From NCBI RefSeq assembly GCF_902498805.1, contig NZ_LR701580.1, forward strand, positions 124,001-188,000: a stretch of 64,000 bases of DNA, written 5' to 3'. The translations under genes were made by a program, and so were the position numbers. Shown here piece after piece: positions 57,423 through 64,000 of this stretch. The stretch comes from Imperialibacter sp. EC-SDR9. GTDB lineage: Bacteria > Bacteroidota > Bacteroidia > Cytophagales > Cyclobacteriaceae. The stretch's first letter is position 1, and each line of letters begins with the position of its first letter. Under the pieces are notes generated by a model, which ran no database searches, was not told the origin of the DNA, and saw only the letters and a list, made by a program, of their open reading frames with translations.

Positions 57423-59807
57423 ATGCTTATTGGAAACTACCTCAAACTTGCTTTCAGGCACCTCCTGAAAAGCAGGGAAACCTCGGTTATTAATCTCGGA
57501 GGCCTCATTGTAGGCTTCACATGTGCGCTTCTTATCTTTCTTTTTGCCAAAAACCAGCTCAGTTTTGACAACTGGAACAGCCAAAAGGACAACACCTATA
57601 GGGTGCTCACCATCGACGAAGCCCTGGGAGTTAGCAGCAACCTGGTAGGCATCACCATGCCAGCTATTGGCCCGGCCATGAAAACCGAACTGAGCCAGGT
57701 GAAGGAAATCACACGGGTCAGCTACAGCGGCCGTAACCTGGTGGAGTACAACGACGTGCCGCTTTACACGGAGAACTGCGCTTACGTCGAAAACTCGATT
57801 TTCAATGTGTTCGACCTGGAGCTGCTGGCTGGCAACAAAGAAACAGTGTTACTCAGTCCCAACACTGCGGTTTTGACCGAGAGCTTCGCCAGGAAAGTAT
57901 TTGGCATTGAAGATCCGATGGGCAAAACAGTTGAAATCGATAACTCAACCAACATGCAGGTGGTGGGCATTGTGAAAGACCTGCCTTCTAATACCCACTT
58001 GAGGTTTGACCTTATGGCATCACTTGTGCCCACCGAAGCGGACAGCTCTACCAGGCAGTTTCTCAGCACCTGGCGGTCTATAGCTATTACCACTTATGCA
58101 GTGCTTGAGCCTGATGCCAGCGAGGAAACTACGGAAGCCGACATGGAAGCGCTGATCAGAAAAAATGATGTGGGTGAGAATTTTTCGGTCACTTTACAAC
58201 CGCTCAATGATGTGCATCTGAGCTCTACGGGCATACTGTTCGACAACTTCAACTTCGCAAAAACAGATCTCAACTATGTGTACACACTGCTGATGGTGGG
58301 ATTGTTTGTTATTCTCATTGCCACTTTCAACTTTATGAACCTCAGCACAGCCCGCTCGGCTAATCGAGCTAAAGAAGTGGGCATGCGCAAAGTATTGGGG
58401 GCCTACAAGCCACAACTGGTCGTTCAGTTTCTAAGCGAAGCCATTCTGTTGTGTACAATCGCCACGTTAGTTTCGCTGCTGGCAGTTGGCCTCTTGTCCA
58501 GCTACCTTGATTTTGGCATCCCTGGTAACCTGTTGGCTTATCTCCTTTCTGATGCGACCACTGTGGTCGGCATTGTCGCCATTACATTGGGTATTGGGGT
58601 ACTTGCAGGTTTTTACCCGGCCTTTTTCTTGTCTGGCTTCCAGGCTCTCAAGGTACTCCGTGGCAACTTCAAAACGGGCAAGAGTGGGGTGTGGCTTCGC
58701 AGGTCGCTGGTGATCATTCAGTTCACAGCTTCTGTAACTATGATCATCGGCACAGTGGTGGTAGGAAGGCAGCTCAACTATATCAAAAGCATCGACAAGG
58801 GCTTTTCTGAGGAGCAGATTATTACACTAAGCCTAAGCGACCAGACCGTTCAGCAGAAGGCGGAGGCGATGAAAAACGAGCTGCTACAGCAGAGAGGCGT
58901 TTTGTCAGCAGCCTATTCATCGAGCATGCCTGGGAGAGGCTTTGGGCGCAGAGGCATTCGGCCGGAGGGAAGCGACCCTGATGATGTGTGGATCGTGAGC
59001 GTGATGTCAGTCAACGAAGACTATTTTCCGCTAATGGGTATGGAAATAGTAAAGGGGAGGAATTACTCGAAAGACTTTCCTGCCGACGAACAGCAAAGCC
59101 TGATTATCAATGAAGCTGCAGCCGCTGCTCTGGGCTGGGATGAGCCGGTTGGAAGAAAGATTGGGTATGGGCCGGCTGAAAGAACGGTCGTGGGCGTGGT
59201 GAAGAACTTTCACTTCGCTAATATGCGTCACAGGATTGAACCCATCATCATTCCCTACAACCCCAATGCGACCTCAACACTTTCTGTTAAAATTGATGCT
59301 TCTCTGACGAAAGAAGTACTGGCGGCTATGGAAAGCACATGGAAAACGATGTTACCAGCCCACCCATATGAGTACACCTTCTTCGATGAGGAATTTGGTC
59401 GCCAATACGAAAGTGACGAAGAGTTTGCGGGCCTGATTCAGAACTTTACCTGGCTGTCCATCTTTATTGCCTGCCTTGGACTTTTTGGACTGTCCACTTT
59501 TACTGCCGAGCAAAAGGTGAAGGAGATAGGCATCCGCAAAGTGCTGGGAGCCTCTGTGCAGGGAATAGTATTTTTGCTTTCTCAGGAGTTTTTGAAGCTG
59601 GTGGTAGTGGCCTGCCTGATTGCAGTGCCCATTGCGTGGCACTCCATGGACGGCTGGCTCGACGGCTTTGCTTACCGCATCGAGTTGAAGTGGTGGTTCT
59701 TCATTGCTGCAACGGGAGCAGCGGTGCTCATTTCAGTTTTGACCGTCAGCTACCAGTCGATCAAAGCAGCGATAAGAAACCCTGCCGGATCACTGCGAAC
59801 AGAGTAG
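57423..59807 (+). CDS. FtsX/MacB-type ABC transporter permease, double module
   Basis: A 794-aa permease of the Bacteroidota type that holds two MacB-periplasmic/FtsX modules in one chain. TM helix 1 is near residues 20-40 (VINLGGLIVGFTCALLIFLF), a MacB_PCD domain follows, and the first FtsX domain (about 285-400) contains FNFMNLSTARSANRAKEVGM and RKVLGAYKPQLVVQFLSEA. A second TM/PCD unit starts near 430, and the last FtsX domain carries FGLSTFTAEQKVKEIGIRKV. No ATPase gene is adjacent. Such proteins act in lipoprotein, peptide or drug export by mechanotransmission. A strong terminator follows. Confidence 0.88.
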   Translation: MLIGNYLKLAFRHLLKSRETSVINLGGLIVGFTCALLIFLFAKNQLSFDNWNSQKDNTYRVLTIDEALGVSSNLVGITMPAIGPAMKTELSQVKEITRVSYSGRNLVEYNDVPLYTENCAYVENSIFNVFDLELLAGNKETVLLSPNTAVLTESFARKVFGIEDPMGKTVEIDNSTNMQVVGIVKDLPSNTHLRFDLMASLVPTEADSSTRQFLSTWRSIAITTYAVLEPDASEETTEADMEALIRKNDVGENFSVTLQPLNDVHLSSTGILFDNFNFAKTDLNYVYTLLMVGLFVILIATFNFMNLSTARSANRAKEVGMRKVLGAYKPQLVVQFLSEAILLCTIATLVSLLAVGLLSSYLDFGIPGNLLAYLLSDATTVVGIVAITLGIGVLAGFYPAFFLSGFQALKVLRGNFKTGKSGVWLRRSLVIIQFTASVTMIIGTVVVGRQLNYIKSIDKGFSEEQIITLSLSDQTVQQKAEAMKNELLQQRGVLSAAYSSSMPGRGFGRRGIRPEGSDPDDVWIVSVMSVNEDYFPLMGMEIVKGRNYSKDFPADEQQSLIINEAAAAALGWDEPVGRKIGYGPAERTVVGVVKNFHFANMRHRIEPIIIPYNPNATSTLSVKIDASLTKEVLAAMESTWKTMLPAHPYEYTFFDEEFGRQYESDEEFAGLIQNFTWLSIFIACLGLFGLSTFTAEQKVKEIGIRKVLGASVQGIVFLLSQEFLKLVVVACLIAVPIAWHSMDGWLDGFAYRIELKWWFFIAATGAAVLISVLTVSYQSIKAAIRNPAGSLRTE

Positions 59808-59816
59808 GCTAATTTT

Positions 59817-59887
59817 TATGCAAAGGTGCAGACTATACAAGCTTGTTGGTTTGACCCATCAAATCTGCGCCTTTGCATATTTCTTTT
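59817..59887 (+). terminator. Rho-independent terminator after the permease gene
   Basis: TATGCAAAGGTGCAGA (59817-59832) pairs with TCTGCGCCTTTGCATA (59864-59879), 16 bp with one T-G pair, followed by TTTCTTTTT. Confidence 0.75.
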
Positions 59888-59970
59888 TAATATTTCAAAA
59901 TAATTTGCGTCGGAAGTGTAACGTTTGGAGTCTTTGGTAGTGCTATACGGTAGCAATTCTATTATTATCA

Positions 59971-62595
59971 ATGAAGGACACCATTTTATTTTTTTTGATG
60001 GCCTGCCATTTTTTTACCCAGGCCCAAATTGACTCTACTAAATCATATACCACTGCGCATATCATAGGGGCTGCACCTGAAATAGATGGATATATTGATG
60101 ACCCCGTTTGGAACGAAGTAGATTGGGCTGGAGGTGATTTTCGCCAGGTGAACCCTGATAAGGGGAAGCCAGCGTCAGTTCAGACCAAATTTAAGATACT
60201 CTACGACGCCAAAAACCTTTATGTGGCTTTCAGGTGCTATGATCCCGAACCAGAAAAAATAGTGAAACGTATGTCACGGCGGGACGGCTTCGATGGAGAC
60301 TGGGTAGAAATTAATATTGACAGCTACTACGATAAAAGGACTGCATTCTCCTTCACCTCGTCGGTCTCAGGTGTAAAGGGTGATGAGTACATTTCGAACA
60401 ATGGTGACAATTGGGACGACAGCTGGGATCCAATTTGGTATCTCAAAACAAGCATTGATGAAGAGGGCTGGGTCGCCGAAATAAGAATTCCGCTAAGCCA
60501 GCTTCGATTCGCTGAAAAACCAGAGTTAACCTGGGGCATACAAGTGCAGCGCCTTTTCTTCCGCAACCAGGAGCGCTCGCAGTGGCAGTATATCCCTCCT
60601 GATGCTGCCGGTTATGTACACCTGATGGGGGAAATGACTGGAATCAAGGGAATAAAGCCACAGAAACAGCTTGAAATACAACCCTATATAGTGACTAAAA
60701 TGGAGCGCTTTGAAAAAGAAGAGGGCAATCCATACACAACCGGCCGCTCTGCTGGAGTAGATGTGGGTCTTGACGCAAAAATCGGGATCACCAGCGACGT
60801 CACCCTCGACCTTACCGTAAATCCGGATTTTGGCCAGGTAGAGGCCGATCCATCTCAGGTCAACCTCAGCGCCTTCGAGCTTTTCTTTCAGGAGCGGAGG
60901 CCCTTCTTTACCGAAGGAAATAATACACTCAACTTTCCTGTTTCGCAAAACGACGGCAATATTCTGTTTTACTCACGCCGCATTGGTCGCCAGCCCCAGG
61001 GAGGTGTGGACACCGATGCTTCGGGAGATGACACTGTGAATGAGTACGTAAAACCCAATAATCGAACGACTATTCTTGGTGCTGCCAAGCTCACAGGCAA
61101 GAATAAGAAAGGATTTTCCTGGGGAATCCTTGAAAGCGCTACCTCAAAAGAGTATGCTGAAATCGATAGCCTCGGCAGCACCAGAAAAGAGGAGATAGAG
61201 CCGTTTACCAACTACTTTGTCGCTCGTGGACAGCAGGATATTAACAAGGGTAATACAATTCTTGGAGGTATTGTCACCGGAGTAAACCGCAATATTAAAG
61301 ACCAACAACTGGACTGGCTGCACGACGCTGCCTACTCAGCTGGCGTCGATTTTCTGCATAACTGGAGTGAACGAAAATATTATGTCAGCAGTAAAATAAT
61401 GATGAGTCATGTGCAGGGAAGCATGGAGGCTATTTCCAACACACAGCTGTCGTCGGAGCGATATTTTCAAAGGCCAGACAATGATCACACTGAGTACGAC
61501 CCAACACGCACCTCCTTGAGTGGCACTGGTGGTGAAGTGATTGTTGGGAAGAAAAGTGGTAATCTGATTAGTGATCTGGGTTTGGTTTGGCAGTCTCCCG
61601 GGTTCGAGCTAAACGACATAGGCTACCTGGCACAAACCGATAATTTTTCGCAGTGGTTCTGGATGCAATACCGCATCCTGCAACCCAAAGGTATCACTCG
61701 CTGGCAACGTTACAATATCAACCAGTGGCGGGAGTATGATTTTGGCTGGCGCAGCCTCAACGAAGGATACAATGTAAATGCGCATGCTGAGTTCAAAAAT
61801 TTTTGGCAGTCGGGAGGTGGTGTTACCTACAGAGTCCGAAGTGCTTCCAATGCTGATTTGCGTGGAGGCCCAACCATTGCTTATCCTGGGGTATTCAATT
61901 TTTGGGCTTATACAGGCACAGACCCCAGAAAAAAATTCCATGTAAACATCAATCCGGAATTTGGGATAGGTAAAGAAAGTTACCGGCGATACGCAGGTGT
62001 GTATCTGGACTTCACGCTTAGGCCAACTAATGCCCTGAATATCTCTGTTTCTCCTACTTTCGAGACCAGCGAGAACCAGTTGCAATATGTGTCGTCTCCT
62101 ACCGCAGAAGGCGAGAACAGGTATATAGTAGGCACAATTGACCAAACAACCGCCAGGGTCGTCTTTAGAGCTACCTACATGATCACACCGAATCTTTCGG
62201 TGCAATACTACGGGCAGCCCTTCGGCACCTCGGGTAAATACAGTGAATTCAAATCAATTACGGACGCCAGTGCGGCCGAATATGCGCAGCGTTACATTCT
62301 GCTCCCTGCCGGTGTCATGTCAACAAGCAGCGACCAATATTTTGTGGATGAAAACAATGACGGAACCTCCGATTACTCCTTCGGGAAACCGGACTTCAAT
62401 TTTGGTCAGTTTCGCTCCAATATGGTCGTCCGCTGGGAGTATATTCCGGGCTCCACGTTGTTCGTTGTCTGGACGAGAGAAAGAAACGGCGCATTTTACG
62501 ATTCAATTCCTGGCCACGACAAATACTCTTTTGATTTTGAGGAAAAGGGCCACAATATTTTCCTTTTCAAGTTTACGTATAGGTTCGTTTTGTAG
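59971..62595 (+). CDS. CBM9-like / DUF5916 outer-membrane protein
   Basis: An 874-aa secreted protein with signal peptide MKDTILFFLMACHFFTQAQ. Residues about 25-225 are a carbohydrate-binding family 9-like domain (EIDGYIDDPVWNEVDWAGGD, NLYVAFRCYDPEPEKIVKRM, WVAEIRIPLSQLRF). The rest is DUF5916, beta-strand rich with aromatic girdles (VNLSAFELFFQERRPFFTEG, NILFYSRRIGRQP) and a C-terminal strand FLFKFTYRFVL ending in a hydrophobic residue, as in outer-membrane barrels. It probably binds or admits an oligosaccharide at the cell surface. Monocistronic. Confidence 0.82.
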   Translation: MKDTILFFLMACHFFTQAQIDSTKSYTTAHIIGAAPEIDGYIDDPVWNEVDWAGGDFRQVNPDKGKPASVQTKFKILYDAKNLYVAFRCYDPEPEKIVKRMSRRDGFDGDWVEINIDSYYDKRTAFSFTSSVSGVKGDEYISNNGDNWDDSWDPIWYLKTSIDEEGWVAEIRIPLSQLRFAEKPELTWGIQVQRLFFRNQERSQWQYIPPDAAGYVHLMGEMTGIKGIKPQKQLEIQPYIVTKMERFEKEEGNPYTTGRSAGVDVGLDAKIGITSDVTLDLTVNPDFGQVEADPSQVNLSAFELFFQERRPFFTEGNNTLNFPVSQNDGNILFYSRRIGRQPQGGVDTDASGDDTVNEYVKPNNRTTILGAAKLTGKNKKGFSWGILESATSKEYAEIDSLGSTRKEEIEPFTNYFVARGQQDINKGNTILGGIVTGVNRNIKDQQLDWLHDAAYSAGVDFLHNWSERKYYVSSKIMMSHVQGSMEAISNTQLSSERYFQRPDNDHTEYDPTRTSLSGTGGEVIVGKKSGNLISDLGLVWQSPGFELNDIGYLAQTDNFSQWFWMQYRILQPKGITRWQRYNINQWREYDFGWRSLNEGYNVNAHAEFKNFWQSGGGVTYRVRSASNADLRGGPTIAYPGVFNFWAYTGTDPRKKFHVNINPEFGIGKESYRRYAGVYLDFTLRPTNALNISVSPTFETSENQLQYVSSPTAEGENRYIVGTIDQTTARVVFRATYMITPNLSVQYYGQPFGTSGKYSEFKSITDASAAEYAQRYILLPAGVMSTSSDQYFVDENNDGTSDYSFGKPDFNFGQFRSNMVVRWEYIPGSTLFVVWTRERNGAFYDSIPGHDKYSFDFEEKGHNIFLFKFTYRFVL

Positions 62596-62684
62596 AGACT
62601 TTAAATTCACGAAATGACCTCATCAAGAAGCACTATTTAATCCAGTAAGGCCGCTATCGGCGTTGCCAAATTTTGTCATCAAAA

Positions 62685-62721
62685 AAAGAAAAAGACTCAC
62701 AGCAGCGAGTCCTTTTTCTTT
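62685..62721. terminator. Bidirectional terminator between DUF5916 and met8-type genes
   Basis: AAAGAAAAAGACTC (62685-62698) pairs with GAGTCCTTTTTCTTT (62707-62721) with one bulged base. A-rich and T-rich arms serve both convergent genes. Confidence 0.7.
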
Positions 62722-62772
62722 ACCTATTCCTCCCTTCCAACTTCGAAGAGGTGTGTTAAGCGTGAAGGGTTC

Positions 62773-63366
62773 TTAATTATCTTTCTTCTCTTTTTCTATC
62801 ATGGAAGAAGTGAGGTCGTTCAGTACTTCCAATTTCGTAGAGAAGTCACCTTTTAGTTTGTCCCGAAAGGTCTTCATATTGTCTAACAATGACTGCATGC
62901 TGTCGGGGATGGCTTCCTCCAAATACTGCCGCATGCGCTTGGCCAGGGTAGGGGACTTTCCATTCGTAGAAATGGCAATTTTCAGGTCTCCTTTGCGAAC
63001 GATAGAGCCAAGGTAAAAATCACACAGAGCCGGAGTATCTGCTACATTGGTCAAAATGCCCAGCTCGGCTGTCTTTAGCTTGATTTCTTTGTGTAGTTCA
63101 AAGTTGTCGGTGGCCAGTATCACCAGCTGCTTGTTTTTCAGGTCGTCAAACTCAAATTTTCTGTAAGTGAGGACTACATTCGGAGAGCTTTTTGCCAGCT
63201 TTTCAGTTTCCTCTAAAAAGCGATCAGCTACTACGGTTACATTGGCCAATGGATTGTTGACCAGCAAAGCGGTAAGCTTTTCGAGCCCCACATTGCCGCC
63301 ACCCACAAGCAGCGTGTTAAAGTTCTCAAGCTTCAGGAAAACCGGAAAGAGCGTATTTTGGCTCAT
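62773..63366 (-). CDS. Precorrin-2 dehydrogenase / sirohydrochlorin ferrochelatase (Met8-like)
   Basis: A 197-aa protein equal to the N-terminal half of CysG. The NAD motif TLLVGGGNVGLEKLTALL is at residues about 18-35. Family segments VILATDNFELHKEIK and ILTNVADTPALCDFYLGSIV with the catalytic Asp are near residues 85-118, and AISTNGKSPTLAKRMRQYLE lines the tetrapyrrole pocket. It oxidises precorrin-2 and inserts iron to give sirohaem for sulfite/nitrite reductases. It overlaps the cobA gene by 4 bp (ATGA), so the two are coupled. Confidence 0.88.
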   Translation of the reverse strand: MSQNTLFPVFLKLENFNTLLVGGGNVGLEKLTALLVNNPLANVTVVADRFLEETEKLAKSSPNVVLTYRKFEFDDLKNKQLVILATDNFELHKEIKLKTAELGILTNVADTPALCDFYLGSIVRKGDLKIAISTNGKSPTLAKRMRQYLEEAIPDSMQSLLDNMKTFRDKLKGDFSTKLEVLNDLTSSMIEKEKKDN

Positions 63367-64000
63367 GCCTTCTTTTCCAGTTGTTCCAATATCGTTGCCA
63401 TGAATTCTTCCTTCTGCGCAACTTTTACCACTTCACCAATAACGATAATGGCCGGGCTGCCGAGTCTTTTTTCCCGGGCAATAGAGGTGATGTTCGACAC
63501 AGTGCCAATCCCCATTTTTTGATTGGGAAGGCTGCCATTCTGGATAATAGCGACAGGCGTTTCGTCTTTTTGAAACCGGGAAAAGATCCTCATAATCTCC
63601 TTCAGCTTGTTCATGCCCATCAGGATGATAACAGTGGCATTTGACTGGGCGGCATAATAGAGATCGTTCGATACTTTGCCGCCGCTGGTGGTACCAGTAA
63701 TCACCCAAAAGCTATCGCTCATACCCCGGGCGGTTAATGGTATATTGTTAATGGCTGGAACAGCATGTGAACTGCTGATGCCAGGAATTACTTCCACATC
63801 AATCCCAAAATTTTTCACGTAATCCATTTCTTCCTGCCCACGACCAAAAATGAAAGGATCGCCGCCTTTCAGGCGTACCACATGCCCGTAGTTATAGGCA
63901 TGCTCCACAATCAGCTTATTGATTTCCTCCTGCTTGTAGCTATGTCTGCCAGCTCTTTTGCCCACAAAAAGTCTGACCGCCGACGCAGGGGCATAGTCGA
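63363..64000 (-). CDS. cobA: Uroporphyrinogen-III C-methyltransferase (partial, 5' end beyond window)
   Basis: The C-terminal 212 codons of SUMT; the frame is still open at the right edge (DYAPASAVRLFVGKRAGRHS), so the start lies outside. An internal GTG near 63965 should not be taken as the start. Motifs: VGKRAGRHSYKQEEIN, VVRLKGGDPFIFGRGQEEMD (SAM-binding), VIPGISSSHAVPAINNIPLT, and ATVIILMGMNKLKEI. It methylates uroporphyrinogen III at C2 and C7 to precorrin-2, feeding the Met8-like enzyme encoded by the next gene. Confidence 0.92.
   Translation of the reverse strand, partial: DYAPASAVRLFVGKRAGRHSYKQEEINKLIVEHAYNYGHVVRLKGGDPFIFGRGQEEMDYVKNFGIDVEVIPGISSSHAVPAINNIPLTARGMSDSFWVITGTTSGGKVSNDLYYAAQSNATVIILMGMNKLKEIMRIFSRFQKDETPVAIIQNGSLPNQKMGIGTVSNITSIAREKRLGSPAIIVIGEVVKVAQKEEFMATILEQLEKKA

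Noticed and set aside
63363-63965. GTG at 63965 as start of the cobA gene
   Set aside because: The frame stays open to the window edge with family-typical residues (RLFVGKRAG), so the gene is cut by the edge rather than starting there.

Overview
The window looks like chromosome from a member of the Bacteroidota, most likely a marine-type Cytophagales bacterium. The evidence is the protein families: outer-membrane barrels, CBM9/DUF5916 proteins, FtsX-type permeases with two permease domains, CE15 esterase, SusC/D-free polysaccharide-related lipoproteins and YpdA/BstA bacillithiol enzymes. Bacteroidota-type promoter boxes (TTTG then TAnnTTTG) appear at several places, and GC is moderate (high forties by eye). 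No tRNA, rRNA, CRISPR array, phage or plasmid replication gene was recognised. The genus call is inference.

Region by region. 1-16.7 kb is mostly housekeeping: an RluA pseudouridine synthase (cut by the window edge), a membrane-anchored nitrilase-family amidase, dnaK, a short-form leuA, an O-methyltransferase-like enzyme, a sterol-desaturase-family protein, an MFS exporter, sdaA, hemE, a 7TMR-DISM hybrid histidine kinase and arginine deiminase. 17.2-19.1 kb holds a GC-rich DUF5060/collagen-binding-type glycoside-hydrolase lipoprotein. 19.2-22.6 kb is an AT-richer accessory stretch in which a secreted serpin, an unknown 155-aa protein, a VapB/VapC-type pair and a small membrane protein are separated by three related intergenic repeats of roughly 115-165 bp with attC-like inverted ends. 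22.7-27.1 kb carries a TetR/YiaA divergent pair, a broken GNAT-like gene coupled to a tiny partner ORF, a class C serine hydrolase, a RelE/antitoxin pair and an exact 41-bp tandem array with a palindromic core.

27.1-34.8 kb is metabolic: a Tat-exported enolase-superfamily dehydratase coupled to an Nramp-fold transporter that lacks the usual metal-binding residues, heptose kinase, aspartate aminotransferase, recR, clpS and a sodium/solute symporter. 34.75-35.55 kb is a RAYT transposase gene with REP-like hairpins on both sides; related solitary hairpins lie at 17.2 kb and 52.7 kb. 36-41.5 kb mixes a 2H phosphoesterase, an alkyltransferase-like protein without the catalytic Cys, an SDR, two bacillithiol-linked proteins (YpdA, BstA), a VapBC pair and a three-gene HipB/HipS/HipT-like kinase toxin locus. 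41.7-45 kb has envelope proteins, including two paralogous barrels around an OmpA-like lipoprotein. 45.1-49 kb has an ArsR-SRPBCC-SRPBCC-hydrolase operon and a TetR/sterol-desaturase divergent pair, both with clear operator palindromes.

49-64 kb is hydrolases (PAF-acetylhydrolase-like, CE15 esterase, peptidase S51, M20 amidohydrolase), a GluQ-like tRNA-Asp modification enzyme, an FtsX-type permease, a large CBM9/DUF5916 barrel and, at the edge, the siroheme pair cobA/met8. The most unusual parts are the three-copy cassette-like repeat array, the RAYT/REP family, the 41-bp palindromic array and the density of toxin-antitoxin loci (four intact plus one broken pair).
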